Assembly (NCBI GenBank): GCA_032718475.1
Contig: JAUCBJ010006973.1
Span: 1-60,436, forward strand
Length of the DNA: 60,436 nucleotides
Source of the DNA: Nemertoderma westbladi
Taxonomy: Eukaryota; Xenacoelomorpha; Nemertodermatida; Nemertodermatidae
Reading direction: 5' to 3'
Shown here: positions 1 through 9,661 of the stretch, in pieces
Layout: each line of letters opens with the position of its first letter
How positions within the stretch are numbered: the stretch's first letter is position 1
Translations under genes and position numbers: made by a program
Notes under the pieces: model-generated
The model's database searches: none
Told to the model about the DNA's origin: nothing
The model's input: the letters and a program-made list of their open reading frames with translations, nothing else

Positions 1-44
1 ACTTGCTTCTAATTCTAGCGTGGGTGTTGCCATGGTGACATTAT

Positions 45-141
45 GGAAAACTAGCGGTAGAATTAGGGTAATTCTCATGCATACAGATCTGGGATGTTAT
101 TTAATAGTAATTCTTTAATTGTCAATATCCTCTTTATGCAT
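45..141 (-). repeat. Block X, left part (BEL copy 1)
   Basis: This stretch matches 31670-31770 almost base for base, including the shared run AGAATTAGGGTA and the shared ACAGATCTGGGATG. The match resumes at 7507, after the Gypsy element, so this is the left part of a block broken by that insertion. Bases 1-44 do not match the second copy. Strand is given as that of the neighbouring BEL coding sequence. The block lacks the TG...CA ends expected of an LTR, and no ORF is visible in it. Confidence 0.75.
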
Positions 142-330
142 CGACAGTTTATAATATAAGATCGGAAAACGCAATGTAGTAATCCTTAGGTAAACTGTAA
201 TACACACGCTGACTGAAGTAGGTATATATACATATATATAAACCGGACCGGTAACAGTCAGCAACCCATCACCAATAAAGAGACTTAGATCATATGGTAC
301 TAAGTAATATGATAGATAGGTATTGGCGCA
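142..330 (-). repeat. Gypsy 3' LTR (left)
   Basis: This 189-bp direct repeat is identical to 7318-7506. On the coding strand it starts TGCGCC and ends CTGTCG. The end is unusual because it lacks the canonical terminal CA. It is short for a Gypsy LTR and contains an AATAAA on the plus strand and an ACCGGACCGGT motif. Confidence 0.92.
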
Positions 331-442
331 ATGTCTATTTCCTTTAGACTTATAAACTAGGGCAAATCAAACACTTTATTATATCCCATCACCAATCATA
401 CCCAATAGTCAGTCACTTGGTAAGATCATTACTATTCATTAT

Positions 443-3400
443 TCAAGTAACCCAGTCACCTGACTGAAGCCAAGCTGGCGGTTGGCGCTTGCGTTTTGGT
501 CTACCCTGATATTTAGTATCAGTGTCACTGGACCTATCATCACTATCCGCCTTGGCTACTTTCTTATCCTCTCGTTCAGTGTCACCTTCTTTCTCCACCA
601 TTAGTTCATTTTTAGGATTTCGGATATAAATTTCAGATTCACCGGAGCTGCTATCAGTATGGATGTCCCAATCATAGTTTATAGGGTGTTTCTTGGTTTC
701 GTTTTGGCCTGAGATTATTGGAAATATAGTACACAATGGGACTTGATATTCTTTTGATGCGAATCTAGAATTATTCAACTTCTTGATGAATGCATTATCT
801 TTAATGATATTAGTAATAATATACTTGTCTCTAGTATGGAACTTGTCCCCTTCGGATTTAATGTAAACTAAATCGCCACAACATAAATTTTCCTCCTTAG
901 CTAAAGGTGCTCCATTTGCCTTAGACTTGGCACTTGCTTGGTGATTGTACATCTTTGCCTCTGCTTGTAATTTAGCCAATTCATTATCACTGAAAGACAA
1001 TTGTTCTCCCGTATTCTGGTCTCGCTGAAAGAGAATTTCTTTAGCTGAAAGTTTACGATAACGGATACGTGAGTTCAAATGATCAGTTGCTAGAGCTAGT
1101 GATAGCTTTGTTACTGGACCACCTCTTGGATCGAGACGAAGTAGTTCCATTTCTAACTCCTGTATAGATTTTTCGCCTACCGAGTTCTTGTTTGGATTTT
1201 TAATACGACCAAAATCCAACACTATACCATATGATTTCAATGAAGAATCATTCTTTAGACTATTAAATCCAGGTGCACAATCGACTCGAGTTGTGGATGA
1301 TACATTACGTATTGGAATGGTGTTTAATAGGAGTGCTTCACGTAATGAATCTGATGTTTCGTCAGGAATTATTGATGAGGAAGTATAAGAAGAGTAGTAG
1401 TCTCTTAATACAAATATTTTCTGCTTTTCTCTGCACATTACATCAGCAGCAAACATTTCACCAGGTGATGATGCCAATATCGTTGATGTCTGCTCAAACA
1501 TTTCTTTAGGTATTTTCTTCAATGAATTACATTGAGAGCAATTCTTGGAAACCATGTCAATAGAGGACTCGGAGCGTATAGCCCAAAAATATCGGTTGAA
1601 AACTCTTGTAAGTTGCGACTTCGGTGGATGGTGGAAATGTAAATGTAAAGCTGTGACAACTCCAGGCAGTATTGAATCCGGTACTATTACAAGGTCACGA
1701 GTAGTAAGGAATGGATCTGATTTGCGTACTACAAGTAATCCACCAGAAACTGCTGAAACACGAATGTAATGATGTAAGTCCCTAGAATTCTTACACTTTT
1801 TAGAGGGCCTGGTTCCTTGAGTGAGATGTGCATATGCACGTCTGAGTGTCTCACAATCATGTTGAGCAGATTTCCAACTTGGAATATTCAGAAAAGGCAT
1901 ACGACCATGACCAGACAATACATCTTCTACAGTTATTGAGTGTACAACAGATGCTGCAAGCTCTTCATTGAATTTGCATATTTGACAGTTCAAATCAAAA
2001 CATTCCTGAGGGTGTCGAGAAAGATAGTCACTGGATGTATTATCTGACCCTTTGATGTGTGACACTGTCACATTATGTGAACTTAAAGTCGAGAGGAAAG
2101 TTGAAATACGTGCTGATGCTGAAAATCTTCCAAGACATAAATTTTTATACGCTAAAACACATGCCTTATTGTCAGATAAAATTTGAGTAGATTTGCTTGC
2201 TTCTCTGATGTAGGGTGAAAAATGTTTTACTGCTGCTGAAATAGCTAGACCTTCCAGCTCACATGGCAACCAGTTTCGTTGGTGTTCTTTTAATTTAAAA
2301 CTGTAGAATCCTCCAAGTAAGCGTTTCCCATCACGAGCAATATACAGAGTAGATCCAAGACCATTGTTCATTGGTGATGCATCAACTGTGATAATTAATT
2401 GATCATTCGGTGATGGAATCGTGATTACGTTCGGAGAGCGTAAAGCATCTTTGCTCTTATTGAAGTAACCTAAGATTTCAGGTGTCCATGTAATTTTATC
2501 AGGACCTTGTAAACCCTTTATCATATCTTCAAGAGGAGATAATAAAGAAGTATAACCAGAGATGCAACGTGATATATCTTTATAGGATCCAATATAGGAT
2601 TTAAGTTCTGAACATGTATTTGGAGGACATGCAGATAGTAACGGATTTAATTTATGAGAACTGACTGAGAGAGTACCCGATTTCCATAACCAACCAAGAA
2701 TTATGGTTTGTTTCGGACAAATAATTGTTTTCTCTGCAGATAACCTCAAATTGTTAGCCTCCAAACGAGACAATACATGTTCCCAATTACTGAACAGTTG
2801 CTCAACTGTGTTACCACCAATGAACAAATCATCTGCAATCTTATCAACAAATCCATCTTGGATTAGGTCACCCAGGACCCTTGACATCAATTCCTGTAAC
2901 CACTCAGAGGAACCTGGCATTCCCATAGCACATCTTGTGTATACACGGATACCCTTAAATGGAGTTACAGTGCCTAAAAATGGGATAGCAGATTTAGCAA
3001 GCCTTATTTGAAAAAAACTTTTTGTTAAGTCTGTCACTATGAGATATTTCCAAGACGAAATTTTTCTCAGCACATCATCACATTTTGTAGACATACTAGG
3101 CAGAATTCTAGCATACTGGCCAATATCATTAAAGGCAGTTACAAATCGATGGCCCCCTCGGGGCTTTTTGACCAAAAAACTTGGTGAAACATATTGAACA
3201 TCGACACCTACATCTTCCGGTTTACTTAACACTCCAAGATGTTCTAGTTTATCTGCTTCTTCCTGGAGCAATATTAAATTTGACTGATTGTAAAATGGAA
3301 CCGACCCCTTACGAGGTGGAGGGAATACTGGCCCAATGTTTACCGTAGCTCTAATAGCTCCACTCTTATCATTATAGGCCTGTATAGCTGGATTAAATGT

Positions 3401-3859
3401 GGAATCATATTGCCTATGCAAATTGTGGAATAGCCCTTTTTGTATAGCAGTTAATTGTAAATCAGGATCAATACTAATTAGGCTTGAGAAAAATTCCTGG
3501 TTTGTTTGACTCAACTTTGTGGGAAATTTATAGCTACTCATACTCTTATCAGTAGAAGCAACATCCTTTGGTGGACAGACTCGATGTATGTAAGCAATAT
3601 GTTGAGATCGTGTTAAATTAATAGGTTCATTACTCATATTGGGAATGCGAACAGTCGATTCAATGACGCGTGAAATATTAATATGTGGCCATGTGCCATT
3701 TAATGGTGAATCACTTTTTGGTTCAATGGCAACCTCTTCATTATTAAATATGGACAGATTATCTGATTGTAGCTGTAAATATTCCCCTGGGTATAAAACA
3801 GTTGGTTCTATATTCCGCAATAAGTATGGTTGGGAGTGATTGAGATGATGAACTGGCAA
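443..3859 (-). CDS. pol: Gypsy Pol: reverse transcriptase, RNase H, integrase
   Basis: This 1138-codon frame encodes the replication enzymes of the Gypsy element. The reverse transcriptase has motif A VTDLTKSFF (catalytic Asp near residue 277) and the catalytic IADDLF near 342. The second position differs from the usual YxDD. RNase H follows, with VDAS near 493, CELE near 533, SDN near 562 and SDYLSRH near 610. The integrase has an HH/CC zinc region (His about 743, Cys 774 and 777) and a core Asp 806, Asp 860, Glu 896, where the last two are spaced exactly DDX35E. The C-terminus is charged and ends near a bipartite basic stretch. The first Met is only the first after the inserted transposon: the frame is open upstream to 3904. 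No internal stop is present, so the enzyme region looks intact. Confidence 0.92.
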   Translation of the reverse strand: MPVHHLNHSQPYLLRNIEPTVLYPGEYLQLQSDNLSIFNNEEVAIEPKSDSPLNGTWPHINISRVIESTVRIPNMSNEPINLTRSQHIAYIHRVCPPKDVASTDKSMSSYKFPTKLSQTNQEFFSSLISIDPDLQLTAIQKGLFHNLHRQYDSTFNPAIQAYNDKSGAIRATVNIGPVFPPPRKGSVPFYNQSNLILLQEEADKLEHLGVLSKPEDVGVDVQYVSPSFLVKKPRGGHRFVTAFNDIGQYARILPSMSTKCDDVLRKISSWKYLIVTDLTKSFFQIRLAKSAIPFLGTVTPFKGIRVYTRCAMGMPGSSEWLQELMSRVLGDLIQDGFVDKIADDLFIGGNTVEQLFSNWEHVLSRLEANNLRLSAEKTIICPKQTIILGWLWKSGTLSVSSHKLNPLLSACPPNTCSELKSYIGSYKDISRCISGYTSLLSPLEDMIKGLQGPDKITWTPEILGYFNKSKDALRSPNVITIPSPNDQLIITVDASPMNNGLGSTLYIARDGKRLLGGFYSFKLKEHQRNWLPCELEGLAISAAVKHFSPYIREASKSTQILSDNKACVLAYKNLCLGRFSASARISTFLSTLSSHNVTVSHIKGSDNTSSDYLSRHPQECFDLNCQICKFNEELAASVVHSITVEDVLSGHGRMPFLNIPSWKSAQHDCETLRRAYAHLTQGTRPSKKCKNSRDLHHYIRVSAVSGGLLVVRKSDPFLTTRDLVIVPDSILPGVVTALHLHFHHPPKSQLTRVFNRYFWAIRSESSIDMVSKNCSQCNSLKKIPKEMFEQTSTILASSPGEMFAADVMCREKQKIFVLRDYYSSYTSSSIIPDETSDSLREALLLNTIPIRNVSSTTRVDCAPGFNSLKNDSSLKSYGIVLDFGRIKNPNKNSVGEKSIQELEMELLRLDPRGGPVTKLSLALATDHLNSRIRYRKLSAKEILFQRDQNTGEQLSFSDNELAKLQAEAKMYNHQASAKSKANGAPLAKEENLCCGDLVYIKSEGDKFHTRDKYIITNIIKDNAFIKKLNNSRFASKEYQVPLCTIFPIISGQNETKKHPINYDWDIHTDSSSGESEIYIRNPKNELMVEKEGDTEREDKKVAKADSDDRSSDTDTKYQGRPKRKRQPPAWLQSGDWVT

Positions 3860-3905
3860 TTGAATACCTGTCCCATATGGAAATTTGTTGCCCTGGATAT
3901 TAATA

Positions 3906-5464
3906 CAGTCCCAATCCCAATAAACATTAACTTGGTCGTTTTGGCGGCCAAAATGACCAAAATCGCCAAAAAAAATGTAGTGTATTCCTATGGGCTACTT
4001 GGTCGTTTTGGCGAAGCGATTTAACTCGACTCAGTCAAGTCCAGACAGCCCGTCTCCTTGGACATCCATTTGGTTGCTCTGACTAAATGTCGGCTCGCTT
4101 TCATTTTTATTATTGACAGATTGTTAACTTACCTGGAGCTGAGTCGGGCCTTTCAGTTGTAGTAAAGACCACCCACTGAGGCATTGATACAGCACAGGCT
4201 AATACGTAATAAGGGAGTTAGTTGAATGCGGCTTTGTTAAAAGGAGGAGTATGTATAATAATCGGATTTTGTGTGTTATTATTAGATAATCATTTCTCAC
4301 CTTTTCCTTTGTGTAGCTTCAGTTTAGAGTCATTATGAAATGGCAACGTGTTCTGTATGAAGGCGTCCTAATTATAGTTTTATAGTTAGAAGCTGGGTCT
4401 GTGACAGGGCGAGAGGTAGCTATTAAATAGCGACACTCAGTCTCGAACGAGTTCGGTATACTGATGAAATTCAGATTAGACGGCGCGGCCTATTTCTAGT
4501 AGCTGGGTCTGAATTCGAGGGCGATAGTAACTGAAAACATTATAATATCAGGCTCTGGCTCTGTGCTAACAGTCAACAGAGTCGGCATATTTGGGTGAAT
4601 TTATGATGATGTAATTATTATTTATCGAGACAGGGGGGGGGGGGGGGGGGGGGGGGGGAACTGGACGCAAAACTCGCCTTGGCGAATTAATATCCCGCCT
4701 CAATGTTAAATTCTCAATTTAGGGAAAGGAGCAGGTTATAGTGATGGCACGTTATTTTAACCAAAACAATAAATTAAACATAAATGAACATTACAGTTTT
4801 ATTTTTGAGAGTAATCATCTGTTATTTACGTCAAATCTCCCCTGGAGAGTGATGAATTTTTATTTATTGCGTCCAGTCCCCCCCCCCCCCCCCCCCCCCC
4901 CCCCTAACTGTATTTATGAGAGCATTTATATTATAGCGTACTAAACAGCTAAATAAAGAAAAATCTATGTAAAGTACTTTTCTCATATTTTAAAGAATTT
5001 TTACAAATTAAATATATGAACTTGTTATTTTTATTACCAATCGAATAGAATTAAAGTAAATAATTAATTATTACGCTGCAAGTGCTAGCACACTGCTTAT
5101 AACCTAAGTGACAGGTAAAGGTGTGTTAATTATTAGATTAGTAAAAAATATGTAGAAAATAATAAGTTAGGGCGCCTCACACTTCACTCTTACAGGCATG
5201 TTTACTACAGTGGCGAGCCCAGCCGTTACTACACTGGAGCCTTTCTCTCTACCTAAAGGTAGAGAGAACTCTACCTCAGACAGAACTCTACCTCAGCGCC
5301 AACATGCTGGGCTTTACTTACACTCAGCCTGTATTCACTGGCTGTGATTGACAAGCCAACGTGCCTCAGCAGTTCCTTTCATGAATACCGCAGTTTTTAC
5401 TTGGCCATTTTGGTAATTTTGGCCGCCAAAATGACCAAGTTAATGTTTATTGGGATTGGGACTG
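3906..5464. mobile_element. TA-flanked inverted-repeat transposon (Tc1/mariner-like, nonautonomous)
   Basis: The two ends are inverted repeats of roughly 80 bp. Each begins CAGTCCCAATCCC and continues into a TTTTGGCGGCCAAAA palindrome. A TA dinucleotide flanks both sides (3904-3905 and 5465-5466). CAGT termini with TA duplication are the hallmark of Tc1/mariner-type elements. The 1559-bp interior has no transposase-like ORF, so it would depend on a transposase supplied elsewhere. It contains a second, smaller inverted-repeat insert at about 4630-4908. It cuts the Gypsy polyprotein between protease and reverse transcriptase. Confidence 0.88.
4630..4908. mobile_element. Small G-tract MITE nested in the TA element
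   Basis: A run of 26 G (4633-4658) followed by AACTGGACGCAA is mirrored by TTGCGTCCAGT followed by 27 C (4878-4904). The roughly 280-bp segment between and including them therefore has inverted ends built around a homopolymer. A clear target duplication is not visible. The GGGGGGGAACTGG motif recurs once at 15747. The proline-rich ORF crossing the C tract is an accident of the homopolymer. Confidence 0.6.
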
Positions 5465-6860
5465 TATGGCGCGATTGTAATGAAACTTCTATACCATTTG
5501 TACAACAAAATGGAACACCGCCTAAGATGTCTCTGTCATTATCCATATGTTCAGCAACAAGTGCTTCCAACTTCAGATCAACATTCCCAAATGAAAGTAA
5601 GACTGAGACTTCACCGCAAATATTCAATTTTCCATTGACTTGCGTTGCTGTTTGTTGTGATTTCTTCATTGGCATACCAGATAACTTTACAAATGAAAGA
5701 GAAATCAAGTTCCCTGTTGCTCCTGTATCAATTAATATCTTGCATGGATGAGATTTATAAAAACAATAGAAAAAAGGGGAAGCCATACATATCATACGAT
5801 TAACAACCATGGAGCACACTGAAGGGGAAGGGTTCACCTTGGAGTTAGCCTCTGTATCACCCAGTTCTTCCAAATCATCCTCATCAAAATCTATAGAAAA
5901 AGCCTTAGTAATTTCAGATTTTTCTTGTTTGGAAATAAACCAACAGCTGGCAATATCATGACCTTGAAAAGATCTCCCAGCTGATTTGCATATTATGCAA
6001 GATTTCTTACTCCAAGTGTTAGCATCTGGCTTTCTAAAACTAACTGCTTGGCGATTTGAACGGCTTGTTGCAGAACTAAAGCTATGGCGAGGTTTATTAA
6101 ATGTACGTGAATAATTGATTTGTAATTCATCTTGAGCATTTAGCTCAGATAACAAGGCATCCATGGCCTGAACAATTTGTGGCTGAACATCCTTTAAGGA
6201 TTTGGACTGCAATTCATGTGAATAAACACGTGCAATGTAAGCAGGCAACTTAGGATCTATTAGCTGAAGCCATATATATACAGCTAAGCGTTCAGCAGTG
6301 GGTGATAATTCCTCGTCTTCTGACATAGCAGTACCATCATACAAAATTCCAGACTCTACGGTCAGTAGATTGTCTTCTAAATGAGCACGTATACGTTGAT
6401 ATAGTGTCTCATATCGCTCACCATCTTCTCGTTTGATAGAATATAATTTCAAAAAATTCACCTCAGATTGGCTAAAAGAATAATATTTTCTAATCCTTTG
6501 CCATATCCAAGTTAAAGATTGACTCTTTTTAACAATGTCACTACGTAGAAGAGATGGTGAATACTGTGCGATGATACCCACCATGCGGTTCAAGTGTATG
6601 CATTTTTGGGCAGCTGTCTTTCTAGATGCTATGGGTATTGTATCAAGATCACCTACTAAGCCTCGATTAGGTATACTTGGCTTAGACCAAGTTACATTTG
6701 GTTCCAAAAATGGACTAAACTCGTTACACAAGGAAAGTTGATATTGTAGATTGGTTTGCCAATTTGCGAATGAAGAAATAGTTTCATTCTCAGTCAGCAC
6801 CCATTGTTTGGGTGGGCGAAATTCGGCCATGATAGAAACGCTGATCAACCAATTCTGCAA
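5397..6860 (-). CDS. gag-pro: Gypsy Gag and aspartic protease
   Basis: This 487-codon frame encodes the structural and protease part of the Gypsy element. Residues 1-260 form a helical, Trp-containing capsid-like region. A single CCHC-like zinc motif follows (Cys 288, Cys 291, His 301, Cys 306, with wider spacing than a classic knuckle). The protease active site DTGATGNLIS lies near 378. The last 22 residues (after 465, position 5466) are read from the inserted TA transposon and are not native. Met 11 (6830) is as plausible a start as Met 1, since MAEFRPP begins the compact domain. Frame arithmetic shows that removing the 1559-bp insert plus one TA puts this ORF in frame with Pol. Confidence 0.88.
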   Translation of the reverse strand: MQNWLISVSIMAEFRPPKQWVLTENETISSFANWQTNLQYQLSLCNEFSPFLEPNVTWSKPSIPNRGLVGDLDTIPIASRKTAAQKCIHLNRMVGIIAQYSPSLLRSDIVKKSQSLTWIWQRIRKYYSFSQSEVNFLKLYSIKREDGERYETLYQRIRAHLEDNLLTVESGILYDGTAMSEDEELSPTAERLAVYIWLQLIDPKLPAYIARVYSHELQSKSLKDVQPQIVQAMDALLSELNAQDELQINYSRTFNKPRHSFSSATSRSNRQAVSFRKPDANTWSKKSCIICKSAGRSFQGHDIASCWFISKQEKSEITKAFSIDFDEDDLEELGDTEANSKVNPSPSVCSMVVNRMICMASPFFYCFYKSHPCKILIDTGATGNLISLSFVKLSGMPMKKSQQTATQVNGKLNICGEVSVLLSFGNVDLKLEALVAEHMDNDRDILGGVPFCCTNGIEVSLQSRHTVPIPININLVILAAKITKMAK

Positions 6861-7317
6861 TGGCAGAATGGACGAACACTGAAAAGGTCAGGGTAGACTA
6901 ATGGCAACTATACCAGTCGGTAACAATTATAAGTTCTGAAGTTAGCAGCATAAGTAGGCAGTACTGCAGTAGGCAGAGCGGTAAAATATTATTAACTTTA
7001 CATTAATTAATTAAATCAAATATAATGGATAGGCAGGTTGGTTTATTGTGCATAAGCCTAGGCATTAATGCCTAATCCAACAGTCAGACAGTATTTCTTA
7101 GCCTCCTAGAACTTTATATTGTATAAGCCTGAACAGTAGGTACCGGTACGAGTAGACCTCTGGACCTACCGGCAACCGGTGTTAATCATTCAGTGCTGAT
7201 GTGAATACAGTTTTGCCTTCTTTACATAACCAAAGCGCGTCCGTCGTTGTGTCACAAAATGGATAGGCCTATCGCTTGCAATATCGGCGTTGGGTGCGAT
7301 AACTACAGCAGCCACCA
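6861..7317 (-). other. Gypsy 5' leader with primer-binding site
   Basis: This is the noncoding leader between the 5' LTR and gag on the minus strand. Directly after the LTR end (7317 downward) the coding strand reads TGGTGGCTGCTGTAGTTA. It starts with TGG, as expected for annealing to a tRNA 3' CCA end, but the tRNA is not identified. The leader contains an ACCGGT palindrome cluster near 7140-7180 and no ORF. Confidence 0.7.
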
Positions 7318-7506
7318 CGACAGTTTATAATATAAGATCGGAAAACGCAATGTAGTAATCCTTAGGTAAACTGTAATACACACGCTGACTGAAGTAGGTA
7401 TATATACATATATATAAACCGGACCGGTAACAGTCAGCAACCCATCACCAATAAAGAGACTTAGATCATATGGTACTAAGTAATATGATAGATAGGTATT
7501 GGCGCA
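7318..7506 (-). repeat. Gypsy 5' LTR (right)
   Basis: This is the promoter-side LTR of the minus-strand Gypsy element and is identical to 142-330. The identity over 189 bp, including the short TA-rich run GTATATATACATATATATA, argues against old divergence. Confidence 0.92.
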
Positions 7507-8225
7507 TGATTTTATAAAATTTATCGGTTATTGACTATATATTGGAGATTCTCGTACTCTAGTACACTCAATATGAATCTCCGCTCCCATGATCTATTAA
7601 TTACTGGAATTTTGGGAATGTTATAAATTGCACAAAATGACAATTTATGAAATTCATTTGAATATGAATTTAATTTATTCCCGTGAATTTTATTATTTGA
7701 TGTTAAAATTGACACAATTTGATTCCAGAGCAGGTCTGGGGACATAGGATCCTTAATTCTATGAAATTTGTCTTTTAAGAGTATCGGTAAGGGCTACGAT
7801 ATCTTAATTGACTAGAATTGTTAACGGATCTGAATTTTACAGATTTTAATAAATATTAAATTAATATTTAGGATGGGCACCGATTTATTCCAGAACTTGT
7901 CTGGGGACGTTAACCACTGATTCTAGAATTTGTCTTTCAAGTATATCGGTGGGTGCCACGATATCTTAATCGACTAGAATTACAGATGGTCAAAAAGTTT
8001 AACAGATTTATTTGCGAATTACGCTACTGTTAAAGGGACATCACGCTACTATATGTATTATTTGTTATAAGGTAGAAGAGCAATATCGCACGAAGCAATG
8101 TCAGTGTGAAGAGGCAAGTCGTTTCCAAGGTCTACCCAGAGCTTGGTTTAGCCGAGACACGAGGATCTGAACTTTGCATTCCTAATACTCTGCCTACCAA
8201 TAATACTTGAATATAGTAGTGGCTT
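7507..8225 (-). repeat. Block X, right part (BEL copy 1)
   Basis: This continues the block interrupted by the Gypsy element and matches 31770-32303. Shared landmarks are GATGGGCACCGATTT, GACGTTAACCACTGATTCT and TTTCCAAGGTCTACCCAGAG. Copy 1 carries an extra diverged internal duplication of about 160 bp (7700-7830 against 7872-7990) that copy 2 lacks. The match stops at TATAGTAG in both copies. A short ORF at 7521-7745 has no supporting features. Confidence 0.75.
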
Positions 8226-8527
8226 TATTGTACTTTAAGAAGTACGGACATTTCATCTTACTGTAGTCACGTATTTATAATATGATACGGACAGTAAGGG
8301 AAGAGAAAATAATTATTTCTCGCCGTCGCACTAAATATATATTATAAGTAATTATGTACGTAATAAACACTAATATATTGCACTAATTTACTAAATTTTC
8401 TAAAATAACATTTTACTAAATAAAATTAAAGAAAACGATTATAATAAAATTACATAATAATACATACATAAATATAAAATAAAAACAAATATAAAATGAT
8501 ATAGCCACACGCCCACTCCATATGTTA
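8226..8527. other. AT-rich spacer without recognisable features
   Basis: This stretch lies between block X and the end of the BEL protease/RNase H frame. It is about three quarters A+T with many ATAATAAAA-type runs and no ORF or clear repeat. In BEL copy 2 the corresponding place holds the start of integrase, so this sequence marks a loss or replacement in copy 1. Confidence 0.5.
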
Positions 8528-9661
8528 TTACGTTATAGAGTCCCTAGATATTTGTCGGATTAGGGAAGTGGTCGTAGGAAGAGTATCTTGCCTTCCATAG
8601 TTTCCGGACAGTTTTCGGTCTCTTTCCAGTAAACATAAACGACCAGCTGGGCGATTGAGTTGTTGTGTTAGTTTCTCCGCTCCCTTGGCCTGTCTACTCT
8701 CTGCCGTGGTAAGATGAGGAGGCCATTCTTCTTCTTCTTTACTTAAGGAGTCGGATCCACCTAACCAGCCTGGAGTATCTATCAGTTCTTGAGGAGTTGC
8801 TCCTCTGGAAGCGATGTCGGCTGGATTAATCGTCCCAAGGCAATGTCTCCATTGATCTACATTGGAGTTAATATCGTCATTATCTGAGGAGTATGGTGTT
8901 ACCTCAGTGGGTTCGTCCACTTCACTGCTCCCCTCTTCCCAATCCTTTACTTGAAGTAGCCGGTCTTGTGGCAATCTTTCTTCAAGAGTTCTGCGGGAAG
9001 GGCCAGTAAAGTACCAACCTACTCTAGTTCTTACCGCATAAGTTTGTAATGGCTGCGGTTGAGCAGGCCGTTTCTCCAATGTCTCGAGCGCCTCATGCGC
9101 GTTTTGGCCGATGAGGATTTGCACTCCAGGATAATCGGTTTGGAATCGAGGTATCTCAAGATGTTGGATGCACTCGTCCTCGTCCCAGTTATAAAGGTCT
9201 GCTTGGGTAGTAGCGAAGTTCTTTATAGCCACCATTTTTACTGACCTTATACTTTGTGCTCCTAATTTATCCTGGGGGGTGGACAACTCACCTACATAGT
9301 AATCTGCCGTTAGGGTAGATTTCCAAACCTGCATAATTCCTGACATATTCAATTTAGTCCGGAACTTGGGTTGTCCAGCAAAGATATCTTTGGCTAGTTC
9401 TTGATCGATGAATGTTCCTGTGCTGCCAGAGTCAAGTAGGGCGTTCACTATGTAACTCTTGTTGAGACCATGAACTCTCACTTGCACTACAAGAAATTCT
9501 CTTATTCCTATGTTGGAAGTTGGAACTTTCCAAGATGGTTGTTTGTCAAAAGGAGTTGGAGTAAACTCGTCAGTGTCCTTTTCATACGTAAGTGCTCGAT
9601 ACACTGTGGTATTTATTAGATAACAGGATTCGTTGGCATGGGAGAACTGTAGCCTGTACAC
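8528..9661 (-). pseudogene. pol: BEL/Pao protease fused to RNase H end (RT deleted)
   Basis: The frame is open for 377 codons, but the protein is a deletion product. Residues 50-100 hold a retropepsin of the DUF1758 type with the active site LLDSGSTGTF (Asp 77). The segment HEALETLEKRPAQ and the following lines match BEL copy 2 (34995-35198). After about residue 265 (near 8870) the sequence jumps straight to WRHCLGTINPADIASRG, the conserved end of BEL RNase H, with the whole reverse transcriptase missing. Copy 2 keeps the RT at 33.3-34.4 kb, which proves the deletion. Integrase is absent. The ORF overlaps the end of gag by 80 nt in another frame, so expression would need a frameshift. Confidence 0.85.

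Larger units (their letters stand above)
142..7506 (-). mobile_element. Ty3/Gypsy LTR retrotransposon, young, nested in block X
   Basis: The element has two 189-bp direct repeats that I read as identical base for base, which implies very recent insertion. Coding runs on the minus strand: gag and protease (6860 to 5466), then reverse transcriptase, RNase H and integrase (3904 to 443). GCAT flanks both sides (138-141 and 7505-7508, with an ambiguous overlap of the terminal GC), matching a 4-bp target duplication. The uninterrupted paralogue of the target at 31745-31770 shows the empty site. Without the internal transposon the element would be about 5.8 kb. A TGG-starting tract directly inside the right LTR is the likely primer-binding site. 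The clade within Gypsy is not assigned. Confidence 0.93.

Noticed and set aside
4741-4944. Proline-rich ORF
   Set aside because: Its only notable feature is the C homopolymer of a MITE end.
45-8225. Block X as a BEL LTR
   Set aside because: It lies at the 3' side of both BEL copies, but no second copy flanks gag, and its borders (CTAG...TAGTAG) lack TG...CA.
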